A stretch of DNA of 64,000 nucleotides. Origin: an uncultured Alphaproteobacteria bacterium (GTDB taxonomy: Bacteria > Pseudomonadota > Alphaproteobacteria > RF32 > CAG-239). The position numbers and the translations under genes are program-made. Shown here piece by piece: positions 26,449 through 35,850 of the stretch. Within the stretch, counting starts at the first letter, position 1; every line of letters starts with the position of its first letter. Location: assembly GCA_944393215.1 (NCBI GenBank), contig CALXZL010000002.1, positions 64,485-128,484 on the forward strand, in the 5' to 3' direction. The notes under the pieces are model-generated. The model searched no databases. It saw nothing but the letters and a program-made list of their open reading frames with translations, and was not told the origin of the DNA.

Positions 26449-27273
26449 CGCCTTACTCTTCAGATAATCATTTATATAATCACAAACAAATTGTGCCTGC
26501 TCTTTATCCGGACAATATTCCAATAAATATCCAAACAAATTATCAAGTAATTTATGTCTGATAATAAAGTCATATGACGGCTGATAATAAATTTCAAAAA
26601 CGAAACATAAAATTTGAATTAATCTATCGGAAAAAGATTTATCGTCTCCTTTTCTGACCAAATCATGATTTTGAACTGCTTGCATAACCTTATCCGAAAT
26701 CGGAGCATATTTATCTTCCTCAGACAAATATTCAAAAAACAAATCTTTAAAAATACGCTCATCATATTTAATTAGATAAAGATTGGCAATTTTATCGGCA
26801 TCTTTGACCAAACCATAGAGCTCGCGCGTTTCTTCTTTTTCTTTTCCTTTCGGCATTTGTTGAAATTCGGCATCATTTTCCAATGCGTCGGCAAGTTCAC
26901 CATGACGTTTAACGGGAAGAAGCAAACGCAAATCGGTATAGCCTAAATCTTTAAGCATATCATAGCTGAAATGTCCATGATTATAATGCTGTGAAGAATT
27001 TTGCGAAAGCATATAAATTTCTTTAAACCGCCCGATATCATGAAACAGACAAACAAGTTTACCTAAACGCCAAAATTCTTCCCCTCGATTTTGAAAACTT
27101 TTTTCTTGCTTCAGAATCAAATTTCCGGCACCGACAACTTGCATGGAATGCTTAATTTTTTCCTTGGCAAAACCTTCAAAAAAAGTTTTTCCTCTCACTT
27201 TTTGCAAACAATCATCAAATGCGGCATAAAGCTGTTTCTGTTCGGTAGATACATCAATACTATGCAAATTCAT
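26443..27273 (-). CDS. HD-domain phosphohydrolase family protein
   Basis: 276 residues. Metal-binding signatures: H in KIKHSMQVVG (about 42), LFHDIGRF (HD pair near 77-78), HYNHGHFSYD, and a late Asp in VKDADKIANL (about 158-167). Such proteins hydrolyse phosphates of nucleotides or signalling molecules; the substrate cannot be read here. The gene lies downstream of clpX beyond a terminator. Confidence 0.8.
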   Translation of the reverse strand: MNLHSIDVSTEQKQLYAAFDDCLQKVRGKTFFEGFAKEKIKHSMQVVGAGNLILKQEKSFQNRGEEFWRLGKLVCLFHDIGRFKEIYMLSQNSSQHYNHGHFSYDMLKDLGYTDLRLLLPVKRHGELADALENDAEFQQMPKGKEKEETRELYGLVKDADKIANLYLIKYDERIFKDLFFEYLSEEDKYAPISDKVMQAVQNHDLVRKGDDKSFSDRLIQILCFVFEIYYQPSYDFIIRHKLLDNLFGYLLEYCPDKEQAQFVCDYINDYLKSKAL

Positions 27274-27282
27274 ACAAAAACA

Positions 27283-27306
27283 AAAGCCGCAATTTCTTGC
27301 GGCTTT
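27283..27306 (-). terminator. Intrinsic terminator of clpX
   Basis: AAAGCCGCAA/TTGCGGCTTT with TTTC loop, T-rich on the minus strand, just past the clpX stop. Confidence 0.8.
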
Positions 27307-27321
27307 CCTCCAATATCAAAG

Positions 27322-28602
27322 TTAAGCCGATTTCTTATCTTCGGCAGATTTTTTGCCTTCTTTACGATAAACCAACTTTGGCGCTTTTTTATCATTGATA
27401 ACTTTTTCATCAATGATGATTTCCTCAACATTTTTCTTATCGGGAATATCATACATCAGCTCAAGCAAATTTTCTTCCATAATGGCACGCAAACCACGCG
27501 CTCCGGTTTTACGTTCAATCGCTTTTTTGGCAATAGCTTTAAGAGCGGCATCGGTAAAGGTGAGTTTAACGTCTTCCATTTTGAACAAACTGTTATATTG
27601 GCGAACAAGCGCATTCTTAGGCTCTGTTAAAACTTTAATTAACGCCTCTTCATCCAAGTCTTCCAAAGTTGCAATAATCGGCAAACGCCCGACAAATTCG
27701 GGTATCAAACCATATTTAAGCAAATCTTCGGGTTCTACATCTTGCAAAATTTCACCGACGCGTCTTTCATCGGGACCTCTGACTTCAGCTCCGAACCCGA
27801 TAGAAGATTCCTTCCCTCTTCTACCGACAATTTTTTCCAAACCGGAAAAAGCGCCACCGCAAATAAAAAGAATATTGGTGGTATCCACGTGTAAAAATTC
27901 CTGCTGCGGATGTTTACGACCACCTTGCGGCGGAACATTGGCAACCGTCCCTTCAATAATCTTCAAAAGAGCTTGTTGGACACCCTCACCGGACACATCG
28001 CGCGTAATAGACGGACCGTCAGTTTTACGGGTAATTTTATCAATTTCATCAATATAAACAATACCGCGCTGTGCTTTTTCAATATCGTAGTTGGCAGCTT
28101 GAACAAGCTTCAAGATAATGTTTTCAACATCTTCACCGACATATCCGGCTTCGGTCAAGGTTGTGGCATCGGCAATGGCAAACGGCACATCCAAAATTTT
28201 AGCCAAAGTTTGCGCGAGCAAGGTTTTACCGCAACCGGTAGAACCGATAAGCACAACGTTAGATTTGGCAATATCAACATCACTTGTCTTTGAATCAATA
28301 TTATTCAAACGTTTATAATGGTTATAAACTGCCACGGACAAAACCTTTTTAGCCTTTTCCTGACCAATGACATATTGATCTAAAAACTCTTTAATTTTAG
28401 AGGGTGTCGGCAAGTTTTCGGCATCGATTCCGCCTTCACGTTTAGCCTCTTCAGCCATTTCATCCGCAACGATATTGATACAAACTTCAATACACTCATC
28501 ACAAATATAAACACCGCGCCCAGCCACCAGTTTTTTCACTTCTGATTGGCTTTTACCGCAGAATGAACAATGCAACTCGCCGTTATCTTTATCTTCACTC
28601 AT
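27322..28602 (-). CDS. clpX: ATP-dependent Clp protease ATP-binding subunit ClpX
   Basis: Unfoldase that feeds tagged proteins to ClpP, including tmRNA-tagged proteins handed over by SspB. 426 residues. Zinc-binding domain with Cys12, Cys15, Cys34 and Cys37; Walker A GSTGCGKT at 120-127; Walker [33 protein letters not shown]; sensor/arginine-finger region [11 protein letters not shown]. It lies 11 nt downstream of clpP, a standard operon. Confidence 0.98.
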   Translation of the reverse strand: MSEDKDNGELHCSFCGKSQSEVKKLVAGRGVYICDECIEVCINIVADEMAEEAKREGGIDAENLPTPSKIKEFLDQYVIGQEKAKKVLSVAVYNHYKRLNNIDSKTSDVDIAKSNVVLIGSTGCGKTLLAQTLAKILDVPFAIADATTLTEAGYVGEDVENIILKLVQAANYDIEKAQRGIVYIDEIDKITRKTDGPSITRDVSGEGVQQALLKIIEGTVANVPPQGGRKHPQQEFLHVDTTNILFICGGAFSGLEKIVGRRGKESSIGFGAEVRGPDERRVGEILQDVEPEDLLKYGLIPEFVGRLPIIATLEDLDEEALIKVLTEPKNALVRQYNSLFKMEDVKLTFTDAALKAIAKKAIERKTGARGLRAIMEENLLELMYDIPDKKNVEEIIIDEKVINDKKAPKLVYRKEGKKSAEDKKSA

Positions 28603-28613
28603 CTTTCTAAATC

Positions 28614-29246
28614 CTATTTTGCAACAATTTCAGTTCTGTTAGCCACAATCTGGTCAATCAAACCAAATTTGAGTGCTTCTTCGGGTGTCATAAAATTATC
28701 TCTTTCCATAGCTTTTTCCACGACGGAAAGTTTTTGACCGGTATGGTGAGAATATAATTTATTCATGCGTTTTTTCAACTCTACCAAATTACGGGCATGA
28801 ATTTCAATATCCGTTACCTGACCTTTAAAACCGGAACTCGGTTGATGAATCATAATCATGGAGTTTGGCAAAGAAAAACGTTTACCTTTAGTACCGGCAG
28901 CAAGCAAAAAAGATCCCATGGAGCAAGCTTGACCGATACAAACCGTATTCACATCACAAGTTATATATTGCATGGTATCATACATAGCCATACCCGAAGT
29001 CACCGAACCACCGGGAGAATTGATATACATATAAATATCTTTTTTGGGGTTTTCCGATTCCAAAAACAGAAGCTGAGCACAAACAAGTGAAGCGACTTCA
29101 TCATTAACTTCGCCGGTCAGAAAGATAATTCTTTCTTTAAGCAACCGAGAAAATATATCAAAAGAACGTTCACCTTTAGAAGTCTGCTCAATGACCATCG
29201 GGACAAGACTGCTGTTAAATACTTTTAAGGGATTTTCATCAAACAT
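28614..29246 (-). CDS. clpP: ATP-dependent Clp protease proteolytic subunit ClpP
   Basis: Serine protease of the ClpXP complex. 210 residues. The triad is Ser109 (GQACSMGS), His134 (MIHQPSSG) and Asp183. An AAGGAAG-like purine site precedes ATG 29246. It is separated from tig, its usual upstream neighbour, by an inserted four-gene envelope island. Confidence 0.97.
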   Translation of the reverse strand: MFDENPLKVFNSSLVPMVIEQTSKGERSFDIFSRLLKERIIFLTGEVNDEVASLVCAQLLFLESENPKKDIYMYINSPGGSVTSGMAMYDTMQYITCDVNTVCIGQACSMGSFLLAAGTKGKRFSLPNSMIMIHQPSSGFKGQVTDIEIHARNLVELKKRMNKLYSHHTGQKLSVVEKAMERDNFMTPEEALKFGLIDQIVANRTEIVAK

Positions 29247-29340
29247 TTTATCTTCCTTATGCCGTAAATTACAATTTTTGAAAAGAATATACCAATATCA
29301 TCAATAAAAAGTAAATAAAGGCAATAAAAAAGTTAAGAAA

Positions 29341-30726
29341 TTAGAGAAAACTTTCATAAACAAGACTATTTTTTCGTAATTGCTTATTTAATTCTTCTAA
29401 ACCATATTTTTCAATTAATGTTTGCTGATTTTCATCAAACAAAGAAACCCCCAACCCAAGCTTGGATGATTTGGAAGAAATATCGGCAGCCTCTATAATG
29501 GTTGGCATAATATCCACCCCGCTAAATTTTCTTGGTCTGATATTTTTTTGATCTGCTATTAAAATATTCACAAGAGTTCTCTCTCCGGAAAAAGAAGACA
29601 TTGCTTGTGCAATCTCTTTATCCATGGATAAATGATCGCCAATAATTAGTAATATTGTATCTTTATCTAAGCCCTCTTTATAAAACCATTGAACAAAATC
29701 AGAAATCTGCTTATCCGTACATAAAACAACATCTCTCCAATCTTGGTATTTTTTTTTGCAATTTTTTTCTAAATAATTATATGGATAATGCGTATTTACT
29801 GTTTCTGCAACAATAAAAAAATGTTCTTTTTTGTCACGCAATGCAAGTATATGTCTTTTTAAAAAATCATACATAAAACTATCTGGATACCCCCATGCAC
29901 CACCATATAATCTTCCAGTCATATGTTTCCGAAAATAATTAACATCATAAATATGCTCTTGTTTTACCCCATGCTCTTTCAAAAAAACATCTTTTCCACC
30001 AAATGTCGATGAAGCTGAAGTAACAAAATAATTTTTATATTCAAGAGAATTTAAAATATCTGGTAAACAAACCAAATTGGGCAAAAAATTATAATTGCTC
30101 CCATATTGATTATAAGAGACATCCACGTCAAGAGGAACACCACACAATGCCGTTACCATACCGGCAATTGTCCAAGCACTCCCATATATTTGATAATACT
30201 TACCCATAGAATTTTGGGTCGATGAAAGTATTTGAAAGGAATCAAATAAGACATTATATTTATTTTCCATGGATTCTAAAAAAAACACTACAATATTTTT
30301 TGAATCTGAATTTATTGAAAAATTTTCCTCTATCGGTTCTACATAATTTTTTTCATAAAGATCCGAATATTCAAATTGATTTTGAATGTATGCAAAGAAA
30401 TCATATTTCAAACATCCCCACAAGAATATGGGTACAAACAGGAGCATGCTTCCGCACAAAAAGACATAAGTTCCAAGTTTTTTCAATAACCAATAGAGAA
30501 CACCTGCTCCCACCAAAAACAAAGCAACGGAAATAGAAAAAACCGTAACATACTCACCTTTCAAAGACATAATGTCTTTGGCATATTGTACATGGAAACA
30601 AATTTGTTCAAAAGATAGACCTTCAAAAAAATATTCTAAACTAAAAATAAAAAGTAATAAGAATATTGCAAATAAATATAAAAATATGGCAGCCGCTTGA
30701 AAAAATTTTTCTTTACTGGTTTTCAC
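29341..30726 (-). CDS. OpgB/MdoB-like phosphoglycerol transferase (sulfatase fold)
   Basis: Four or five N-terminal membrane helices (first 115 residues) precede a periplasmic alkaline-phosphatase/sulfatase-type domain. Segments match the OpgB family: SAWTIAGMVTALCGVPL with the nucleophile Thr (Thr186 from this start), LPDILNSLEYKNYFV, FGGKDVFLKEHG, VNTHYPYN (metal-site His) and IGDHLSMDK. OpgB moves phosphoglycerol from phosphatidylglycerol onto periplasmic glucans; the acceptor here may differ. The GTG start at 30726 has GGAG seven nt upstream (461 residues); an upstream ATG would deepen overlap with the methyltransferase. Last gene of the island. Confidence 0.8.
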   Translation of the reverse strand: MKTSKEKFFQAAAIFLYLFAIFLLLFIFSLEYFFEGLSFEQICFHVQYAKDIMSLKGEYVTVFSISVALFLVGAGVLYWLLKKLGTYVFLCGSMLLFVPIFLWGCLKYDFFAYIQNQFEYSDLYEKNYVEPIEENFSINSDSKNIVVFFLESMENKYNVLFDSFQILSSTQNSMGKYYQIYGSAWTIAGMVTALCGVPLDVDVSYNQYGSNYNFLPNLVCLPDILNSLEYKNYFVTSASSTFGGKDVFLKEHGVKQEHIYDVNYFRKHMTGRLYGGAWGYPDSFMYDFLKRHILALRDKKEHFFIVAETVNTHYPYNYLEKNCKKKYQDWRDVVLCTDKQISDFVQWFYKEGLDKDTILLIIGDHLSMDKEIAQAMSSFSGERTLVNILIADQKNIRPRKFSGVDIMPTIIEAADISSKSSKLGLGVSLFDENQQTLIEKYGLEELNKQLRKNSLVYESFL

Positions 30727-31411
30727 TTTTTTTCTCCACAATAATACAAACATTTTTACCTAAAATAGTTCCTTGCGTCAATTTATCCAAAAAACGACTA
30801 ACGGGAAAAAGAAACCGATCATAAAATTTCAAGGTTACGGGAGAAATATCACCTTGTTTATTGCCGAAACATTTGAACAAAAGCGTAATAAAAAAGCCCA
30901 AAAAATCAGCATAAACAAGTTTTTCAATTTTCCACTTATTCTTATCGGCAAACAACTTTATTAAAGCCGCTTTAGTATAGCGCCGATAATGCCCGACTTT
31001 TTTATCCATGGAAGAATAAAGCAAGTTAAAAGCGGGAAGATACAAAAAAATTTTTCCGTTCGGCGTTAACTTTCGATAAAAAGCATCAACAACGGCAACA
31101 TCATCTTTGATATGCTCCAAAACATTTAAGGAATATATATAATGGATTGTTCCGTCAGAAAATTCATCCAAAGATTTGGCACAATTTTGATGATGATAAA
31201 ATTTTTGCAAATTATCGGCAGGCTCAATACAAATAACTTGATTGCCGCTGTTTTTTTCTACTTCTCGGGCAATATCCCCCTCTCCAGAACCAAAATCTAC
31301 AATTTGCAAATTTGGCTGATTGATGAGGGAACAAACACTTTTAACTAAAAATTGATTATAATTTTTAGCTAATTTCAAAACGTCTAAATTATCTTCCCCC
31401 TGATATTGCAC
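30713..31411 (-). CDS. Class I SAM-dependent methyltransferase
   Basis: 232 residues. AdoMet motif I is VDFGSGEGDIA (about 38-48), the acidic end of strand 2 is VICIEPAD, and motif IV is YSLNVLEHIKDD. After the fold comes LPAFNLLYSSMDKKVGHYRRY, typical of methyltransferases found with polyprenyl-linked glycosyltransferases. The acceptor is unknown. It abuts the GT2 gene (stop and start adjacent), and its end overlaps the OpgB-like start. Confidence 0.85.
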   Translation of the reverse strand: MQYQGEDNLDVLKLAKNYNQFLVKSVCSLINQPNLQIVDFGSGEGDIAREVEKNSGNQVICIEPADNLQKFYHHQNCAKSLDEFSDGTIHYIYSLNVLEHIKDDVAVVDAFYRKLTPNGKIFLYLPAFNLLYSSMDKKVGHYRRYTKAALIKLFADKNKWKIEKLVYADFLGFFITLLFKCFGNKQGDISPVTLKFYDRFLFPVSRFLDKLTQGTILGKNVCIIVEKKSENQ

Positions 31412-32347
31412 TTAACGGTCTCCGACGGCAGGATAATTAAGATATGCCATACGCCGCACCTCTTTTCTGCTTTTGCTGACACTGTCCAAAATAAGACCGA
31501 CCAATAAAGAAATCACGGCAAGTATCATCAACCCCATAGCCAAAAAAGCTCTGGGAAAACGCAACACTTGATGCGTTTGAAAAAAGTCTTCCACTACCGG
31601 CAAGCCAAAGCACAAAGACAAAATAAAAAAGAAAATTGTAAACAAACTAAAACAAAACAAAGGGCGTTCATCTTTAATCAGATTCACAATCATTAAAAGG
31701 ATTCGCATCCCGTCCTTATAAGTCGCCAATTTGCTTTCCGAACCCAACGGTCGAGCAAAATAATCCGTTTCAATTTCTTTAAAAGGGATTCTTGAAGAAA
31801 GAGCATGGACAGTTAATTCCGTTTCAATTTCAAAACCGGCAGATTGAGCTGGAAAAGATTTAACAAACCGCTTAGAAAAAACTCTGAAACCAGAAAGCAT
31901 ATCAACCAAATTTTGCTTAAAAAATTTCTGAACCAATTTAGTCAACAAAATATTACCGGTCCGATGTCCCACACGATAAGCCGCCAAATCAACCTCTTTT
32001 CTGGCACCGATAACCATATCCAAATTATTTTTCACCAATTCATCAATTAAATCGGGCGTACGTTTAATATCATATGTCTTATCCCCGTCACTCATAACAT
32101 AAATATCGGCATCAATATCGGCAAACATCCGCCGAACCACATTGCCTTTACCCTGATAATATTCTGATCTGACGATTGCACCGGCTTTTCGCGCTTTTTC
32201 TGCAGTTTTATCGGTTGAATTATTATCATAGACATAAATATCGGCATCCGGCAGATATTTTCTAAAATCGGCAACAACTCCGGCAATGGAAATTTCCTCA
32301 TTATAACAAGGAATAATCACGGCAATTTTTTTATTTGGTATCATCAT
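31412..32347 (-). CDS. GT2 family glycosyltransferase with C-terminal membrane helices
   Basis: 311 residues. The N-terminal GT-A domain has VIIPCYNEE, DNNSTDKTAEKA and the MSDGDKTYD metal site, followed by the LSGFRVFSKRFV segment seen in DPM1/polyprenyl-phosphate sugar synthases. Two hydrophobic helices follow (about residues 235-300). Predicted to load a sugar on a polyprenyl phosphate on the inner membrane. The start overlaps the upstream gene by 17 nt; the choice among several Met codons is uncertain. Confidence 0.85.
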   Translation of the reverse strand: MMIPNKKIAVIIPCYNEEISIAGVVADFRKYLPDADIYVYDNNSTDKTAEKARKAGAIVRSEYYQGKGNVVRRMFADIDADIYVMSDGDKTYDIKRTPDLIDELVKNNLDMVIGARKEVDLAAYRVGHRTGNILLTKLVQKFFKQNLVDMLSGFRVFSKRFVKSFPAQSAGFEIETELTVHALSSRIPFKEIETDYFARPLGSESKLATYKDGMRILLMIVNLIKDERPLFCFSLFTIFFFILSLCFGLPVVEDFFQTHQVLRFPRAFLAMGLMILAVISLLVGLILDSVSKSRKEVRRMAYLNYPAVGDR

Positions 32348-34043
32348 CTTCATAAATCTTATATTTATCATTAACAAAAACCTGATCTGCAATTTCTTTT
32401 GGAGCACACAAAGAGAAAAAAGGCAACAAATTATTTACAAGCAAATGACAGCGCATCCCTTTTGTGTCGGGGATGGTTGGAAAATCAATTTTCCAACTGT
32501 TTTTTTGAAACCCTGTCGCCAATAAAAGCAAAACCGGACCTTGATGATTTTTTATAATTTGCTCCCTTTTGTTCTGCCACAAAGAATTTGTAGAAAAATA
32601 ATCTTTTTCGGTAATATTATTATTTTGAGTAAAAGCATATAACTGTTGAAAGATATTAACACCGCGCACGGACGGATTTTTATCAGCCCAATAAGCAAAC
32701 AAAGCCGATGTCGGATAATTATATGTTTTTATCAAAGCATGATCGGGTATAACAACATTTTCAACTTTAATATATGCGTCATTTTTATTTTCAAAATTTT
32801 GCAAATTGAGATGTCTGCCCCAATTTTCAGAAAAATAAGGAGTACTAAGCAAAATAAACAAAACAATTCCGCAAAAACTAAAATACAGCGCTTGTCCGAA
32901 AAAAGAAGACGGTTTCAGAGAAGTTAAGGCTCGGGCAATTATAAAAGCACATAAAATTTCCGGCAAAATAAAATAGCGGACAATAGAAAAGAAATACATC
33001 CAAACGGCATAACAAACCAAAAGACAAAGACTTAAGAACACCCATTTATAATCAAAATTAACTTTTTTATGTTTGATTTTAATATAAACGAGTTTAGCAA
33101 TAAAATACCAAAAAATAAGATAAACAATCAAACTTCTGAAATCGGCAACAAACATTTCGCTTCCTTCTTGCCGATATAAAGATAAAGAAATAATAATCGG
33201 CCACAAAAGAACATCAAACCAGCTCTGAGGCGTAAAATTCCGATCAAAGAAATTTCCGATAGGCAAAAAAGGAGATTCAAACACGGCGTTGGCAAAGGGG
33301 AAAAACGGATTTTGAAACTCGGTCCACATTTTCCACATCCAAAAACCCGAAAAACACAAAAAGCCGAGCATACCGCCCAAAGCAAACCAAAACAAATTTT
33401 GCACCGGATGCTTAAGTTTTTTAGAAAAACAGAGCAAAGTCACGCCACACCCGAAGCAATAAATAACAGCGGTCAACTTCAGTCCCATGGCGGCGCCGAG
33501 CAAACATCCCGATAAAAAGAAGGAAGATTTTTTTCCGCTTTGTTTATAGAAAATTTCATTAATTAAAATATAGAAGGCAGATAGCTGCAAAAACGCCAAC
33601 ATCACTTCATTACTGGAAATTCCTATTTGTAAAAATGTGGCACTTCCTGTTAAGGCAATCAAAAAACAAAGCCCAAGAGCAATTTTACCGGACAATGAAT
33701 TTTTATCAAAAAACAAAAACTCAAGCCGAAAAACAACATACATCAAAGCCCCGAACCACAATCCTTGAAGAAAAGAAATAAGCGCGGGAAAATCATTAAA
33801 ATATTTAATCAGATAATAAAGAGGCACATCGGGAAGCGGATTAAAAAAACCGTTTAAGCCCGCCATTAACACATCATCATTAACGCGATGATTAACCAAA
33901 GCCCAGGCATTATAATAATGATAATTTACAAAATCCCAAATAATTTCATAACGCAAGCCACAGCTTAAGAGACCGCCGCCTAAAAGGAACAACAGACAAA
34001 TAACTTTTTGATTTGTAGCTAAATTAACAATAAAATTTTTCAT
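32331..34043 (-). CDS. Polytopic membrane protein, putative GT-C-type glycosyltransferase
   Basis: 570 residues with about 11-12 membrane helices and a C-terminal soluble part. An early loop, WDFVNYHYYNAWALVNHRVNDD, contains the acidic/aromatic pattern seen in GT-C enzymes that use polyprenyl-phosphate sugars as donors. Family membership is inference. It heads the island and overlaps the GT2 gene, suggesting the GT2 makes its donor. A terminator of tig lies upstream at 34122-34151, so the island has its own promoter in 34044-34120. Confidence 0.65.
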   Translation of the reverse strand: MKNFIVNLATNQKVICLLFLLGGGLLSCGLRYEIIWDFVNYHYYNAWALVNHRVNDDVLMAGLNGFFNPLPDVPLYYLIKYFNDFPALISFLQGLWFGALMYVVFRLEFLFFDKNSLSGKIALGLCFLIALTGSATFLQIGISSNEVMLAFLQLSAFYILINEIFYKQSGKKSSFFLSGCLLGAAMGLKLTAVIYCFGCGVTLLCFSKKLKHPVQNLFWFALGGMLGFLCFSGFWMWKMWTEFQNPFFPFANAVFESPFLPIGNFFDRNFTPQSWFDVLLWPIIISLSLYRQEGSEMFVADFRSLIVYLIFWYFIAKLVYIKIKHKKVNFDYKWVFLSLCLLVCYAVWMYFFSIVRYFILPEILCAFIIARALTSLKPSSFFGQALYFSFCGIVLFILLSTPYFSENWGRHLNLQNFENKNDAYIKVENVVIPDHALIKTYNYPTSALFAYWADKNPSVRGVNIFQQLYAFTQNNNITEKDYFSTNSLWQNKREQIIKNHQGPVLLLLATGFQKNSWKIDFPTIPDTKGMRCHLLVNNLLPFFSLCAPKEIADQVFVNDKYKIYEDDDTK

Positions 34044-34121
34044 TATACCCTCTTCTGCTCAACAGGATATAATTTCTTTCGTAATAAAAAAACTTTAAAA
34101 AAATTTATACACAAAATAAAA

Positions 34122-34151
34122 AAAAAGCCCGACCAAAAGATCGGACTTTTC
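34122..34151 (-). terminator. Intrinsic terminator of tig
   Basis: AAAAGcCCGA/TCGGaCTTTT with T-rich continuation on the minus strand, 16 nt past the tig stop. Confidence 0.75.
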
Positions 34152-34166
34152 AAAATGCAGCAAAGA

Positions 34167-35573
34167 CTAAGATGCTTTTTTAGTTGTTTTCTTAGCTTTT
34201 TCTTCAGTTTCAGTTTTTTTTGCCTTGGCTGTAGATTTTTTTGCCGGTTTAGCAGCTTCATCAAAGTTGTACAAATCTTCAATAGAAACTGTTTTTTCAC
34301 TGACTTTAGCTTGAGAAATGATATGATCAACAATCTTTTCCTCAAAAATCGGAGCTTTCAAATTCTCAACGGCTTGTTTATTTTTAACATAGAAATCCAA
34401 AACTGCCTTTTCTTGTCCGGGATATTTACGAGCTTCAGCCATAATAGCTTGATTAATATCATCGGGAGTAATGGTAATTTTTGCATTTTGACCGATTTCA
34501 GAGAGGAGCAAGCCGAGTTTAACTCTGCGAACGGCAATATCTTTATATTCCTTCAAAAGCTCATCTTCAGATTTTGCTTTTTCGCTTTCATCAAGTTGAT
34601 TATATTTCTTAGCTTGTTCATATTGGTTGACAATAGCTTTATATTCAGCATCGACCAAAGATTGCGGAACATCAAAAGTATAATTCTTATCCAAAATATC
34701 CAAAAGTTGTCTTTTGAGTTTCATTTTGGAAGCGGCTTCATAATCACCTTTAATTCGTTCGGCAATAATGGCTTTGAGTTTATCCAAATTTTCTTCACCC
34801 ATAGATTTAGCAAATTCGTCATTGATTTGAACTTCTTGAGGCTCACGAAGTTCTTTAATTTCGCAAGCAAAAACGGCAACTTTACCAGCCAAATCTTTAG
34901 CGTGATAATTTTCGGGGAAGGTAACATTAACATCAACCTTCTCACCGGCTTTCTTACCGATTAATTGATCTTCAAAACCGGGAATAAAAGAGTTTGAACC
35001 CAAAACCAAAGGATAGTTGCTACCTTTACCGCCTTGGAATTCAACCCCGTCAACGGAACCGACAAAGTCAATAACGGCGGTATCACCTTTTTGAGAAGCT
35101 CTGTCGTTTTCAACTTTTTTAGTTTCTTTGCGCGCATCAGCCAAATATTTCAAAGCTTTTTCAACTTCTTCGGCAGGAACTTCAGCCATTTGTTTTTCAA
35201 GAGCAATATCTTTAATACCGTCAAAGTTGATTTCGGGCATAATTTCAACATTAACGTCAAATTCAACATCTTCACCGTCTTTGAAAGCGGTAATTTTAAC
35301 ATCAGGCATCATAACCGGACGAAGATTGTTTTCTTTGATAACTTGCTGAGCGGTTTTTTGAACCAAATCTTCCAAGACCTCGGCTTTGGCAGAAGCTTCA
35401 TATTTTTGTTTAATCATGGAAGCAGGAGCTTTACCGGCTCTGAAACCTGGAAGTTTAACGGATTTAGCAATAGATTTGATTTTGGCATCAACGTCTTTGG
35501 CAAAATCTGCGGCAGAGACGCTGACTTTAAAAGATTTTTTCAATCCTTCGGATTTTACTTCTTTAATATTCAT
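34167..35573 (-). CDS. tig: Trigger factor
   Basis: Ribosome-bound chaperone and prolyl isomerase. 468 residues from ATG 35573. N-terminal ribosome-docking domain with LPGFRAGKAPASMI (the GFRxGK signature), FKBP domain about 150-245 (GDTAVIDFVGSVDG, LGSNSFIPGFEDQLIG), and helical C-domain. The end is a Lys/Thr/Glu-rich tail (AKKSTAKAKKTETEEKAKK) longer than usual. It lies right after tRNA-Leu and, in most relatives, before clpP; here the island intervenes. Confidence 0.95.
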   Translation of the reverse strand: MNIKEVKSEGLKKSFKVSVSAADFAKDVDAKIKSIAKSVKLPGFRAGKAPASMIKQKYEASAKAEVLEDLVQKTAQQVIKENNLRPVMMPDVKITAFKDGEDVEFDVNVEIMPEINFDGIKDIALEKQMAEVPAEEVEKALKYLADARKETKKVENDRASQKGDTAVIDFVGSVDGVEFQGGKGSNYPLVLGSNSFIPGFEDQLIGKKAGEKVDVNVTFPENYHAKDLAGKVAVFACEIKELREPQEVQINDEFAKSMGEENLDKLKAIIAERIKGDYEAASKMKLKRQLLDILDKNYTFDVPQSLVDAEYKAIVNQYEQAKKYNQLDESEKAKSEDELLKEYKDIAVRRVKLGLLLSEIGQNAKITITPDDINQAIMAEARKYPGQEKAVLDFYVKNKQAVENLKAPIFEEKIVDHIISQAKVSEKTVSIEDLYNFDEAAKPAKKSTAKAKKTETEEKAKKTTKKAS

Positions 35574-35616
35574 CAATACTCTCTTCAATTAGGGTTAAAC
35601 CATCTCACAAAAGAGA

Positions 35617-35701
35617 TGGTGCGAGCGGAGAGACTCGAACTCTCAAACCGAAAGGCACCAGATCCTAAGTCTGGCGTGTCTACCAATTTCACCACGCTCG
35701 C
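35617..35701 (-). tRNA. tRNA-Leu (TAG)
   Basis: The acceptor stem GCGAGCG/CGCTCGC closes; the anticodon loop CTTAGGA gives TAG; there is a long variable arm and CCA is encoded. A hairpin CCATCTC/GAGATGG overlaps the CCA and acts as its likely terminator. Confidence 0.95.
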
Positions 35702-35721
35702 AACTACTTATTTTTGCTTGC

Positions 35722-35749
35722 ATAGTAAAGAAAAAAAATTTTAAATCAA
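35722..35749 (-). promoter_or_regulatory. Promoter of tRNA-Leu
   Basis: Minus strand TTGATT (35749-35744), 16-nt spacer, TACTAT (35727-35722), about 20 nt before the tRNA. Confidence 0.6.
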
Positions 35750-35850
35750 GACTAAATTCACAACCTGATAAAAATAATTGTAATATAAGTTAATATTCTA
35801 TATGATGAGGACAAAAGCGTTTTTTTAATTATAATTTTGGGAGTAAACCG

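Noticed and set aside
27395-28057. 220-codon plus-strand frame opposite clpX
   Set aside because: Shadow of clpX; Ser/Pro-rich composition and no ribosome site.
34155-34964. 269-codon plus-strand frame opposite tig
   Set aside because: Phe/Ser/Asn-rich composition expected from the complement of Lys/Glu-rich coding DNA; tig explains the region.
35034-35744. 236-codon plus-strand frame with ERLELSNRKAPDPKSG
   Set aside because: Antisense of tig and tRNA-Leu; the LELSNRKAPDPKS motif is a typical tRNA-antisense artefact.
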